A DNA stretch of 48,211 bases, taken from Burkholderiales bacterium (GTDB lineage: Bacteria; Pseudomonadota; Gammaproteobacteria; Burkholderiales; Burkholderiaceae_E). This document shows, piece after piece, positions 34,620 through 42,947 of the stretch; position 1 is the stretch's first letter; every line of letters begins with the position of its first letter. The notes beneath the pieces were generated by a model. It did not search any database and was not told the DNA's origin. It worked only from the letters and a program-made list of their open reading frames with translations. A program made the position numbers and the translations under genes. Location: NCBI GenBank assembly GCA_947487165.1, contig CANKWX010000025.1:1-48211 (forward strand). Direction: 5' to 3'.

Positions 34620-35585
34620 TTATGAGTGACGCCTGATGAGGGACGCGACAAGGCTCTGCACTGCGGCCCGCTCACGCGCTGGCTCGAACAAGGGCGCACG
34701 GGCATCGCACTCGGCTTTCAAGCCTGCGAGCATACCGGGAAGGTCGCGGGCTGATTCGAGCAGGCTGGCCAGCGCGAGATCGTTGCCGACCGGGAAATAG
34801 CCTGTGTAGTCAGGGCCGAGCAGACCGATGTTGCCGTCGATGCCAGAAGCCAGCACAGGCGTACCGCTTCGCACCGCCTCGACCACCACATGGGCACCGC
34901 CTTCCATGCGGCTCGGGTGCACCAGGACATGGGCTGCCTGAATGCGCCGTCGCACGGCCTGATGCGGCAGGGGGCCGAGCCAGCGGTACTGCGGGCATTG
35001 CTGCATGAGCGCCTGCGCCTGCTCACCGAACGCGGGATCGAGCGCAGAACCGATATGGTCGAGCAGGATGTCATCGCGATCGACCAGGCGGCGCGCCGCG
35101 CTGAAAAAAGTCTGCGGCGATTTTTCGGCGCGCAGATGACCGACCATGAGCGCGCGTAGATGCCGATCGGTGTGCGGCAGCGCCTTGCGTGGCGAACTGG
35201 ATTGCAGGATCACGCTTGTTTTTTCCCGGTCCTGGGGCGCCAGACGCTGCGCACCGAGTTCGTTGAGGACGACCAGCGAATCGGCAAGCCGGATCGACTG
35301 CTTCGCAGAGTCATCTCTGGCGATATCCCGATAGAGATCGGTTCCGGTCAAAACCAGCAGGATCGGCCGATCAGGATGCGTCGATCTCCAGGCGGCCACC
35401 GAGCCCGCCGAGCGGCGTGCATGCATGGCGATCAGCAATGATTCGGGCCCGCCTTCCCACGCCTGGCAAAGCCTGACACGGTAAGTTCGCGACAGGATTC
35501 GCTCCCATCGATGCGCAGTCTGCCAATTGCCGTTGTTGGCATCGGCCAGAGCAGGGGTGACGATGACGATGTCGCTTCTGTCCAC
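34620..35585 (-). CDS. senB: Selenosugar synthase-like glycosyltransferase (SenB, TIGR04348 family)
   Basis: A 321-aa GT-B glycosyltransferase. VTPALADANNGNWQTAHRWERIL near the N terminus is the signature of the family typified by SenB, which in selenoneine synthesis joins selenophosphate-derived selenium to a UDP-sugar to form a selenosugar. The second Rossmann half has RALMVGHLRAEKSPQTFFSAARRL and the nucleotide-sugar region VLVHPSRMEGGAHVVVEAVRSGTPVLASGIDGNIGLLG. The immediate downstream selD (36 bp) supports the assignment. senA, the partner that makes the selenium-histidine bond, is not adjacent: the gene upstream is a divergent CoA-transferase. The activity is from family knowledge, not visible directly. 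Confidence 0.88.
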   Translation of the reverse strand: MDRSDIVIVTPALADANNGNWQTAHRWERILSRTYRVRLCQAWEGGPESLLIAMHARRSAGSVAAWRSTHPDRPILLVLTGTDLYRDIARDDSAKQSIRLADSLVVLNELGAQRLAPQDREKTSVILQSSSPRKALPHTDRHLRALMVGHLRAEKSPQTFFSAARRLVDRDDILLDHIGSALDPAFGEQAQALMQQCPQYRWLGPLPHQAVRRRIQAAHVLVHPSRMEGGAHVVVEAVRSGTPVLASGIDGNIGLLGPDYTGYFPVGNDLALASLLESARDLPGMLAGLKAECDARAPLFEPARERAAVQSLVASLIRRHS

Positions 35586-35749
35586 CGCCGCAGTCTAGCG
35601 TCATCGGACGAAGCGCCGACCGAAGAGGCCCGCGAAGGCATCCAGGTCTTCCCGGTCATCCTGTGGAATAAGATACCGTCACCGCGCATCGGGTCAATCC
35701 TCATCGACTCGATCGACGTCATTGAATAACCATCAAAACAGGAGATACC

Positions 35750-37003
35750 TTGAACGCTGCCACCCTTCCCGAAAATACCGGCCCACTGAACGGGATTCGC
35801 GTCCTCGACCTGTCTCGCGTCCTGGCAGCCCCCTTTTGCGTGCAGACCCTCGGCGACCTCGGCGCCGACGTCATCAAGATCGAGCGCCCCAACATCGGCG
35901 ACGAATCGCGCCAATGGGGTCCTCCCTGGTTCAAGAACGACAAGGGCGAGCAGACCAAGGAGTCGGCCTATTTCATGTCGGCCAACCGCAACAAGCGTTC
36001 GGTGGCGATTGATCTGGCCAGCCCCGATGGGCAGGAAGTGATCCGCAAGCTCGCGATGAGCGCCGACATCTGCATTGAAAACTTCAAGGTCGGCGACCTG
36101 GCGCGCTACGGGCTTGATGCCGCGTCGCTGCGAAAACTCAACCCGCGCCTGATCTACTGCTCGGTGACCGGCTTCGGCCAGACCGGCCCATGGGCCGAGC
36201 GCCCCGGCTATGACTATCTGTTCCAGGGCATGGGCGGACTGATGAGCGTGACCGGCGAGCGCGACGATCTGCCAGGCGGTGGCCCGCAGCGCCTGGGCGT
36301 GCCGCTGGTCGATCTGTCCACCGGCATGTATGCCACGGTAGCCATCCTGGCCGCGCTGCATCACCGCACGGTCACCGGCGAAGGCCAGCACCTCGATATC
36401 TCGCTGATGTCGACCGTCATGGCGATCAGCTCGGGGCAGTTGTCGAACCATATGGTCGGTGGCGCGATTCCGGGACGCACCGGCAACCATGCTCCCAACA
36501 TCACACCCTACGGCGTCTACCCCTGCTCCGACGGGCTGCTGATCATTGCCAGCGCCAATCAGAAGCAGTTCGTGACCCTGTGCAAGGCGCTCGAGCATCC
36601 CGAGTGGGGCGACGATCCTCGCTTCAAGGACAACGCCTCACGCATCGCGCATCGTCACGAACTTGGCGAGCTCTTTGGCTCGGTCACGCGTACCCAGACC
36701 CGCGAGCATTGGGAGACGCTGTTTACGAAAGTCGGCGTGCCGGCCGGGCCGATCAACAACTACGCGCAAGCGCTCGAGCATCCTCAAGTGAAGCATCTGG
36801 GCACGCGTATCGGCATCCCCCATCCGCTGGGTGGCGAGGCGCCTGGCATCGGCAGTCCGATCCGCATGTCGAAGACTCCGGTGTCCTATCGCCGCCCTCC
36901 CCCGATGCTCGGCCAGCACACGCATGAAGTGCTGCGTGAACTCGGCCTGGATCAAGCCGCGATCGACGCATTGACCCAATCCGGCACCATTTCCTCAACC
37001 TGA
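35750..37003 (+). CDS. CaiB/BaiF family (class III) CoA-transferase, TTG start
   Basis: A 417-aa enzyme that moves CoA between carboxylic acids. GIRVLDLSRVLAAPFCVQTLGDLGADVIKIERP, the ANRNKRSVAIDLASPDG segment and YCSVTGFGQTGPWAERPGYDYLFQGMGG are typical. The catalytic Asp is in GVPLVDLSTGMYATVAILAALHHR (about 187). The start is a TTG at 35750, well supported by AGGAGA 5 nt upstream; no ATG fits. It is divergent from senB with 164 bp between. The substrate is unknown; the acyl-CoA genes elsewhere in the window suggest organic acid metabolism. Confidence 0.93.
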   Translation: MNAATLPENTGPLNGIRVLDLSRVLAAPFCVQTLGDLGADVIKIERPNIGDESRQWGPPWFKNDKGEQTKESAYFMSANRNKRSVAIDLASPDGQEVIRKLAMSADICIENFKVGDLARYGLDAASLRKLNPRLIYCSVTGFGQTGPWAERPGYDYLFQGMGGLMSVTGERDDLPGGGPQRLGVPLVDLSTGMYATVAILAALHHRTVTGEGQHLDISLMSTVMAISSGQLSNHMVGGAIPGRTGNHAPNITPYGVYPCSDGLLIIASANQKQFVTLCKALEHPEWGDDPRFKDNASRIAHRHELGELFGSVTRTQTREHWETLFTKVGVPAGPINNYAQALEHPQVKHLGTRIGIPHPLGGEAPGIGSPIRMSKTPVSYRRPPPMLGQHTHEVLRELGLDQAAIDALTQSGTISST

Positions 37004-37047
37004 GTCCGCAAGGCATCTGCCGTCGCTCAGCACCACCAGGACACCGC

Positions 37048-37359
37048 ATGAGCGACAGCCAGATCGAGGTTCCCGAGTCCTTCATTCGTCTGTATCTCGA
37101 CCCCGGGCGCATCAAACCCCGGGAGTCGCGCGCTTTCATCGCGCAACGCTACGATCTGTGCGAGGACATGGCACAGATGCTGATGGACCCGGCGCACGAA
37201 ACGCTCTGGAAGCTGAGCATCACCGAGTGGGATGTGCTTCATCGCATGCAGCAGGGGCTGATGGGAGGCGAGGTGAACCTGTCCCTGGCTGAGTCGCAAT
37301 GGGTCGCACTGCGCCTCGCCGAACTGCTTGGCTGGAATGCGAAGGGTCTCTTCGACTGA
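37048..37359 (+). CDS. Small conserved-looking protein of unknown function
   Basis: A 103-aa soluble protein: PESFIRLYLDPGRIKPRESRAFIAQRYDLCEDMAQMLMD, then alpha-helical segments up to SLAESQWVALRLAELLGWNAKGLFD. It has no signal peptide, membrane helix or metal motif. AGGA precedes the ATG. The sequence is balanced and unlike a shadow frame; the position 44 bp after the CoA-transferase suggests co-transcription. I do not recognise the family. Short inverted repeats (CCGGG/CCCGG and GCTTC/GAAGC) follow in the 104-bp gap. Confidence 0.7.
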   Translation: MSDSQIEVPESFIRLYLDPGRIKPRESRAFIAQRYDLCEDMAQMLMDPAHETLWKLSITEWDVLHRMQQGLMGGEVNLSLAESQWVALRLAELLGWNAKGLFD

Positions 37360-37463
37360 CAGTACGCCGGGTTTACCCGGGAACTGCTTCGCTTGAAGCT
37401 GCCGCAATCAGCCCAAGGTCAGTTCTGTCCGCCAGCGTGAATGGCGGGGTTCAGAGGGATGCC

Positions 37464-37784
37464 ATGAGCACAATCACTCGCATTGAAGTACCGCCGCGGC
37501 TCACCGTACTGCTGACTCTGGCGCAGTTGCTGGAGCGGCTTGAGCACAGCAACAAGCCGATTCATGCAGAGCAATATCGCTCGGTGGTGCAGCATCTGGT
37601 GAAAGAACTGGAGTCGGTCGATCACGATGAGACCTTTCGCCAACTGCTGAGCGCCTTTCCGGCCATGTCGCAGCTTCACGAAAATATGAATTACGACAAG
37701 GCAGGGCTTTGCCGCTCACCGCTGAGCGCATCGCTGGCCGCTGAGGCGCAGGCCCGTGCCGCGCTTGTCCGCGCAGCAACTTAG
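37464..37784 (+). CDS. Small helical protein of unknown function
   Basis: A 106-aa protein, probably all helical: TVLLTLAQLLERLEHSNKPIHAEQYRSVVQHLVKELESVDHDETFRQLLSAFPAMSQLHENMNYDKAGLCRSPLSASLAAEAQARAAL. GAGGG stands shortly before the ATG at 37464. It has no membrane segment or known motif. It ends 7 bp before the convergent nucleotidyltransferase gene. The function and family are not recognised. The pattern of charged and hydrophobic residues supports a real gene. Confidence 0.7.
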   Translation: MSTITRIEVPPRLTVLLTLAQLLERLEHSNKPIHAEQYRSVVQHLVKELESVDHDETFRQLLSAFPAMSQLHENMNYDKAGLCRSPLSASLAAEAQARAALVRAAT

Positions 37785-37791
37785 GCGCGCG

Positions 37792-38496
37792 TCAGCCCTC
37801 TTTCCGGTCGGTCGGCCAGGACAGGCTGCGACCGGTCGCTCGGCGAAATGACTCGATCTCCTCCGGCGTATCGATGTCGATCAGGTAGTGGGTGTTGTCA
37901 CTGTCAAAGGGCAGTGCCGAGGCACGGTTGGCCTGTCGCCATTGCCTGCACCCGATACTCTGATCGGCTGACAGCACCGCATCACGGACTGCAGGAGTAA
38001 AAATCACCGGATTTCCAGGCTGGCCTTGCACCCGGGGAAACATCAGCAGGCAATCGGCCGGGCGCACCGCAAAGCCTGCGATCAGATCGATCAGATCCGG
38101 CGAATCGATCATCGGTTGATCAGCGAGGGCCATGAGGACCGCATTCGATCTGCCGCGCAGCTGCTGCAAGCCGATACGCTGCGATGAAATCTGCCCCTGA
38201 GCCGGGTCGGGGTTCTGAACGACCCGAACGCCCGTGCCGCCGAGCCAGGGCGCGATCTCATCAGCATAAAAGCCGAGCACGACCACCAGATGATCGACGC
38301 CTGCCGCTTTCAGCGCACTGATCTGACGCAGGATCAGCGGCACGCCGTCAAGCTGCAGCAGGCATTTCGGTCGATGGCCGAGCCGCGATCCGGCACCGGC
38401 CGCCATCAGAATCGCGTCGAATGGCACCGCCGCGGCGGCGACCATCGACTGCTCGCTAGTCGGTCCTCCGGATGAGGACATGGGGCTGGAAAGCAT
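37792..38496 (-). CDS. MobA-like/MocA-type nucleotidyltransferase
   Basis: A 234-aa protein with the NTP-transferase fold. FDAILMAAGAGSRLGHRPKCLLQLDGVPLI contains the LAAGxxxRxGxxK nucleotide-binding signature, MALADQPMIDSPDLIDLI carries the catalytic Asp region, and FPRVQGQPGNPVIF matches the MocA/MobA-like subgroup that adds CMP to the molybdenum cofactor. The family also includes uncharacterised enzymes. The first ~25 residues are a polar extension, and a later start is possible. A MoxR/CoxE-type pair lies 4.5 kb away; molybdenum hydroxylases themselves are not in the window. Confidence 0.85.
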   Translation of the reverse strand: MLSSPMSSSGGPTSEQSMVAAAAVPFDAILMAAGAGSRLGHRPKCLLQLDGVPLILRQISALKAAGVDHLVVVLGFYADEIAPWLGGTGVRVVQNPDPAQGQISSQRIGLQQLRGRSNAVLMALADQPMIDSPDLIDLIAGFAVRPADCLLMFPRVQGQPGNPVIFTPAVRDAVLSADQSIGCRQWRQANRASALPFDSDNTHYLIDIDTPEEIESFRRATGRSLSWPTDRKEG

Positions 38497-38561
38497 GGCG
38501 AATCTCCTGCAACAGGTGCTCGATCAATCGATCATGGGGCTTGACCGCGCGGTTCTGCGCA

Positions 38562-39917
38562 TCAGAAAAGCCTGAGCAACAGTCCGATGCTGCCGCAGCT
38601 TGCCAGCAGCGTTATCACGCCGACTTTGAATCGAAACAGTGCCACAGCGGCAATCAGTGCGATCGCCGCTGCAAACAGGTCGAGATGATTTTCCCTTCCC
38701 TGCGGCCACAGCACATGCAGTGCGAAGTACAACGCGAGATTGAGGATGACACCGACAACGGCCGCGGTAATGGCCGACAGCGGCGCAGTAAAACCAAGCT
38801 TGCCGTGCGTCGCCTCGATCAGCGGTCCGCCGGCAAAGATGAAAACGAAAGACGGCAGAAACGTGAAAAAGGCGACGATGCAGGCAGCCATCGCGCCGCC
38901 AAGGAACAGCATCTCCGGCCCCAGGACCTCCCGGCTCCAGCCGCCAATGAACCCGACAAATGCCACCACGATAATCAGCGGCCCGGGCGTCGTTTCGCCG
39001 AGCGCGAGGCCGTCGATCATCTGCGGGCCACTCAACCACTGATAGCCCTCGACCGCGCCCTGGTACACATAGGGCAAAACCGCATAAGCGCCACCGAAGG
39101 TCAGCAGAGCAGCCTTGGTGAAGAACCACCCCATTTGCGTAAGCGTGCCCTGCAGACCGTTTGCGACAAGCAGGGCGCCCATGGCAAGCCCCCACACCAG
39201 CACGCCGACGGCAATCACCGTCACAAGACGCAAAGGCGAAAAGCGGGCGTGCGGGGCGATCGGCGTGTCGTCGTCGATCAGCGCCGCACCGTAATCCTTG
39301 CCGGTATCGCTGTGGCCGCCCCCAACGGCAAAGTAACGAGGTGCCAGGCGCGAACCCAGCAAACCGATCAGCGCGGCGACCATCAAGACAAGCGGAAACG
39401 GTGCATCGACGATGGCGATCGCCAGAAACGCCGCGATCGCAATGCCCCACATCACCCCATTTCGTAGCGCACGCGAACCGATTCGAAAAGCCGCATGCAG
39501 GACAAGCGCGACCACCGCAGGTTTCAGGCCATAAAAGATGCCGGCCACCAGTGGCAGTTCACCGAAGCGAATATAGATCCAGGACAGACCGATCAGCAGG
39601 AAGAGCGACGGCAGCACAAAGAGTCCGCCAGCGACCAGACCGCCTGCAGTCCGATGCATCAGCCAGCCGATATAGGTCGCCAGCTGCTGGGCCTCGGGCC
39701 CGGGCAACACCATGCAGTAGTTGAGCGCATGCAGAAAGCGCCGCTCGCTGATCCAGCGGCGGCGCTCGACCAGTTCGCTGTGCATGATGGCGATTTGCCC
39801 CGCTGGTCCGCCGAAGCTGATGAAGCCCAGTTTGAGCCAGAAAACAAAGGCCTGACGAAAGCTGACCGGCGCAGGCGCTGACCGCGTCTCGACTGTCGGC
39901 TTCGCGTTGATGGTCAC
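38562..39917 (-). CDS. chrA: Chromate transporter ChrA, two-domain form
   Basis: A membrane protein of about 451 aa with two homologous CHR domains. The first has FISFGGPAGQIAIMHSELVERRRWISERRFLHALNYCMVLPGPEAQQLATYIG; the second has LLTFGGAYAVLPYVYQGAVEGYQWLSGPQMIDGLALGETTPGPLI. ChrA exports chromate by a proton-driven process, though some members have other or unknown roles. I prefer the GTG at 39917, preceded by GGGCGAGG and 20 bp after the SDR stop. An ATG at 39998 would overlap the SDR gene. No chrB regulator is adjacent. Confidence 0.9.
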   Translation of the reverse strand: MTINAKPTVETRSAPAPVSFRQAFVFWLKLGFISFGGPAGQIAIMHSELVERRRWISERRFLHALNYCMVLPGPEAQQLATYIGWLMHRTAGGLVAGGLFVLPSLFLLIGLSWIYIRFGELPLVAGIFYGLKPAVVALVLHAAFRIGSRALRNGVMWGIAIAAFLAIAIVDAPFPLVLMVAALIGLLGSRLAPRYFAVGGGHSDTGKDYGAALIDDDTPIAPHARFSPLRLVTVIAVGVLVWGLAMGALLVANGLQGTLTQMGWFFTKAALLTFGGAYAVLPYVYQGAVEGYQWLSGPQMIDGLALGETTPGPLIIVVAFVGFIGGWSREVLGPEMLFLGGAMAACIVAFFTFLPSFVFIFAGGPLIEATHGKLGFTAPLSAITAAVVGVILNLALYFALHVLWPQGRENHLDLFAAAIALIAAVALFRFKVGVITLLASCGSIGLLLRLF

Positions 39918-39937
39918 TGCCTCGCCCAGATCGACGT

Positions 39938-40714
39938 CTACTTCCAGACGGCGTCTGACTGCGACTTCATGAAGAGCTTTTGCATACCGCCCAGCCATCG
40001 ATCGTAGTCATCGGTTTTCTTGCGCATGTACTGGAGCACCTCGGGGTGAGGCAGGACAAGAAAGGTCTCGGCAGCCATCACCTTCACGATCTCATCGGCC
40101 ACGACCTCTGCGCTCAGGATGCCGTCACCGCCCGCCGACCCACCATCGCCCGGCACCATGCCGGTTCGGACTGCCTGCGGGCAAAGGCAGGACACATGCA
40201 AGCCGCTGCGTCCGTAGGCAATCGAGAGCCATTCGGCAAACGCCACCGCCGCATGCTTGGTGACTGCATAGGCTGCCGACTCGACGATGTTGAGCAGACC
40301 GGCCGCCGATGCCGTGATGAGAAAGTAGCCTTCGCCGCGAGCGACCATCTTGTCGACCAGCGCGCGCGCCGCCCAGACATGGGCCATCAGGTGGATCTTC
40401 CACATCTTGTCCCACATCTCGTCATCAGGCTCGGCGCCTTTGCTGTTGCCGATGCCGGCATTCGAAAAGAAGATGTCGACCCGCCCGTAACGGGCTTCGG
40501 CAGCCGCCACCAGCGCCTGGATATCGGCCTCACGACTGACATCGCAACGCACCGCCAGGCCGTTGACCGCCTGCGCCACCGGCTGCAGGCCGGCTTCATT
40601 CATGTCTGCCACGACGATGCCGGCCGCGCCCTCGGCATGAAACTTGAGCGCCGTGGCGCGCCCGATGCCGCTGGCCGCACCGGTGATGACTGCAATCTTG
40701 CCCTTCACATCCAT
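39938..40714 (-). CDS. Short-chain dehydrogenase/reductase
   Basis: A 258-aa classical SDR. TGAASGIGRATALKFHAEGA binds the cofactor, VADMNEAG suggests an NAD preference (Asp after the second strand), the NAG motif is in FFSNAGIGNSKG, and the catalytic residues are in ITASAAGLLNIVESAAYAVTKHA (Ser, YxxxK). The C-terminal part, EVLQYMRKKTDDYDRWLGGMQKLF, is typical of a group near fatty-acid or steroid metabolism genes. It lies 60 bp after the nitroreductase gene and directly before chrA. Substrate unknown. Confidence 0.91.
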   Translation of the reverse strand: MDVKGKIAVITGAASGIGRATALKFHAEGAAGIVVADMNEAGLQPVAQAVNGLAVRCDVSREADIQALVAAAEARYGRVDIFFSNAGIGNSKGAEPDDEMWDKMWKIHLMAHVWAARALVDKMVARGEGYFLITASAAGLLNIVESAAYAVTKHAAVAFAEWLSIAYGRSGLHVSCLCPQAVRTGMVPGDGGSAGGDGILSAEVVADEIVKVMAAETFLVLPHPEVLQYMRKKTDDYDRWLGGMQKLFMKSQSDAVWK

Positions 40715-40774
40715 GAGTTGTCTCCTTCAGGTCGATGCTGGAATGCTGATCTCGAATCGAATGCTGACCGCCCT

Positions 40775-41449
40775 TCACACCCCGTGAAATCTGGCGAAAG
40801 TCTCAAGCGGCGCGCGTCGTGTGACCAGTTGATTGATCGGATGGCTGTCATCCCGAAAGCCAATGGCCATGCCGGTGAAGAGCATGCGCTCGGCGGGGGT
40901 ACCGAGAAAGTTCGTGACGGTCTGCGGATAGACAGCCCAGCACTCCTGCGCGCAACTGTCGAGCCCCTCTTCGCGCAGCAGCAGCATCACGGTCTGCAGG
41001 TACATGCCCAGATCCGACCATTGGGGCATACCCATTCGCCGATCGACTGTGCAGAAAAGGGCAAGCGGCGCGCCGAAAAACTGATAGTTCCGCGCAAACC
41101 ACTGAAGCCTCGCGGCCTTGTCTTCGCGCGGAATGCCGAGCAGCGCATACATGTCTTCGCCAACCTGGAAACGATAGTCGCGATAAGGCGCGACCAGTTC
41201 AGGCGGGTAAATGCTGTAGTCCTTGACCGGATCGCCGGCGGGTGCCTGAATGACCCGCGTTCGCATGATGTCCTTGAGCCTGATGAGCGGCTCGCCTGCC
41301 ACCACGTCGATATGCCAGGGCTGGAGATTGCCGCCAGTGGCCGATCGCGACGCCGCGGTCAGCACGCGGCGAATCACCTCTGCGTCCACCGGCTTGTCGA
41401 GAAAGGCGCGGATCGAACGCCGGCTGGCAACGGCTTCATAGGTATTCAT
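40775..41449 (-). CDS. Nitroreductase family flavoprotein
   Basis: A 224-aa FMN-dependent oxidoreductase. ASRRSIRAFLDKPVDAEVIRRVLTAASRSATGGNLQPWHIDVV contains the conserved RRSxRxF and the flavin-phosphate contact segment, and MYLQTVMLLLREEGLDSCAQECWAVYP is the second flavin-binding region. FTGMAIGFRDDSHPINQL completes the fold. Its natural substrate could be quinones, nitroaromatics or other acceptors. It is divergent from the M28-like gene with 130 bp between, where a 13-bp tandem repeat lies. Confidence 0.92.
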   Translation of the reverse strand: MNTYEAVASRRSIRAFLDKPVDAEVIRRVLTAASRSATGGNLQPWHIDVVAGEPLIRLKDIMRTRVIQAPAGDPVKDYSIYPPELVAPYRDYRFQVGEDMYALLGIPREDKAARLQWFARNYQFFGAPLALFCTVDRRMGMPQWSDLGMYLQTVMLLLREEGLDSCAQECWAVYPQTVTNFLGTPAERMLFTGMAIGFRDDSHPINQLVTRRAPLETFARFHGV

Positions 41450-41525
41450 GACGGTCTCCCGAAGGCTTGTGGTGATCTCTGCAATAGTGGGATCTTCTCA
41501 TCAAGTCGCCGAAACCCGACAATGT

Positions 41526-41564
41526 AACGCCACCGAGCAACGCCACCGAGCGACGCCACCGATC
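41526..41564 (+). repeat. Three-copy 13-bp tandem repeat in the leader of the M28-like gene
   Basis: AACGCCACCGAGC is repeated at 41526, 41539 and, with two changes, 41552. It ends just before the GAGGAG ribosome binding site (41566-41571) of the downstream gene. A copy-number change would alter the leader but not the protein. Confidence 0.85.
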
Positions 41565-41579
41565 TCGAGGAGTACCGTC

Positions 41580-42779
41580 ATGTCAGACCCCTTGTCGGGT
41601 ACAGCACTTTTTCGCGACATCGAGCGCTACGCCGGTTTTGGACTCCATCGCTATGGCAGCAGCGGCGCCGAAGCGGCGATGGCATGGATTGAGCATGAAC
41701 TCGCTTCGGCCGGTTATCAGGTCAACTCCCAGACACTGACGATGCCCCGGCAATATGAACTCGACCATGCGCAATTGCGCATCGGAGACGCTGCGCTCGA
41801 GGCCTTTCCACACTGGTGGCTGCCGGAAGACCGCGCAACATTCGCCCTGTCGGCACAGCTTGGCAACGACGCCGATGCGGCAGGAAAACTGATCTGGGTT
41901 GCGCTTCCGCACGATCGCAGCGCCTATCTCAATGATTCGCACCGCACGGCGATTCATCAGGCTGCCCGACGCAATCCGGTAGCCATCGTCCTCACCATCG
42001 ACAATCCGGCAAACGACATCTTCACTTACAACGCCAATCAGGACGACGCCCCCTGGCCGGTACCGGTGATCGTGGTCGCGGCACGCCACAAGCCGCAGCT
42101 CGCCAAGGCCCTGAACGATGGCACTGTGATATCGGTCGATATCGCCGGACGCTACCGGCGCGATGTTCCCGGGCGCAACCTGATTGGGCGCCTCGATCGC
42201 GGCGCATCGCAAACGATCGTCATCTCGACACCGGTCACCAGCTGGTTCAACAGCACCGGCGAGCGTGGTCCCGGCATCGCCAGCTTTCTGGCACTGGCGC
42301 GCCATGCCGCGGGTCGGCAGTGCGATACCAATCTCGTGTTCGTTGCCACTGCAGGACACGAAATCGGACACGGCGGCATGGAGACCTTCCTGCGCGATGG
42401 CGCACCGGCGCCGTCTGCGGTCAAGGCATGGATTCACCTTGGCGCCTCGAACGCCTGCCACCATTGGACGCAGGACGGCGAGGGCTGGCACACCGACGGT
42501 TCGGTCGATAGTGCTTCGCGACGTCTGGTGATGAGCCCCTCGATGCAGACGACGATCAGCGAGCAATTCCGGCAAATCGATGCCGTGCGATTCATCGCAG
42601 ACAAGGAAGCGATCGGCGAACTGCGCGATGTCAAAGCGGCCGGTTATCGCGATTTCTTCGGGATGGCCGGGTCACATCGCTTTTTTCACACGCCGACAGA
42701 CGGCCCGCAGACCACCAGCGCGGCCATTCTGGAGCCTGTCGCAAGAGCCTTCGCCAGCGCGCTGGACGCGCTCATGTAG
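41580..42779 (+). CDS. M28-like (PA-domain) protein with an atypical metal site
   Basis: A 399-aa protein with the architecture of M28 aminopeptidases: an N-terminal helical cap (MAWIEHELASAGYQVNSQTL), an inserted domain at about 85-195, then RNLIGRLDRGASQTIVISTPVTSWFNSTGERGPGIASFLALAR and LVFVATAGHEIGHGGMETFL, ending in FFHTPTDGPQTT. The usual M28 ligands are altered. The HxD after the first strand is replaced by TPVT, and the EE pair by HE. However, HEIGH (260-264) fits an HExxH zinc motif, and the final His is kept. It may have a changed metal site or be a non-catalytic member. GAGGAG precedes the ATG at 41580. No signal peptide. Function unknown. Confidence 0.7.
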   Translation: MSDPLSGTALFRDIERYAGFGLHRYGSSGAEAAMAWIEHELASAGYQVNSQTLTMPRQYELDHAQLRIGDAALEAFPHWWLPEDRATFALSAQLGNDADAAGKLIWVALPHDRSAYLNDSHRTAIHQAARRNPVAIVLTIDNPANDIFTYNANQDDAPWPVPVIVVAARHKPQLAKALNDGTVISVDIAGRYRRDVPGRNLIGRLDRGASQTIVISTPVTSWFNSTGERGPGIASFLALARHAAGRQCDTNLVFVATAGHEIGHGGMETFLRDGAPAPSAVKAWIHLGASNACHHWTQDGEGWHTDGSVDSASRRLVMSPSMQTTISEQFRQIDAVRFIADKEAIGELRDVKAAGYRDFFGMAGSHRFFHTPTDGPQTTSAAILEPVARAFASALDALM

Positions 42780-42947
42780 CACTCAGCCGGCGTATCGAAC
42801 GACCGCGCACATCACCACCCGCGACCGATCTGGGTCGCGTGGTGTCGCACAGCATCGCAGAACTGAAACGCCTGCACAGGCATGCCGAACGGCTGCGTTA
42901 AACTCGTCCTCGTTCCCTTTCTGCGCGACCGCTGTCGCCGATTCCAG

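Noticed and set aside
35586-36598. N-terminal extension of the senB frame region and antisense frame of the CoA-transferase
   Set aside because: The family signature of SenB starts at 35585; the rest is opposite the CoA-transferase.
41526-41564. CRISPR-like array
   Set aside because: Only three 13-bp units directly abutting, without spacers and without cas genes.
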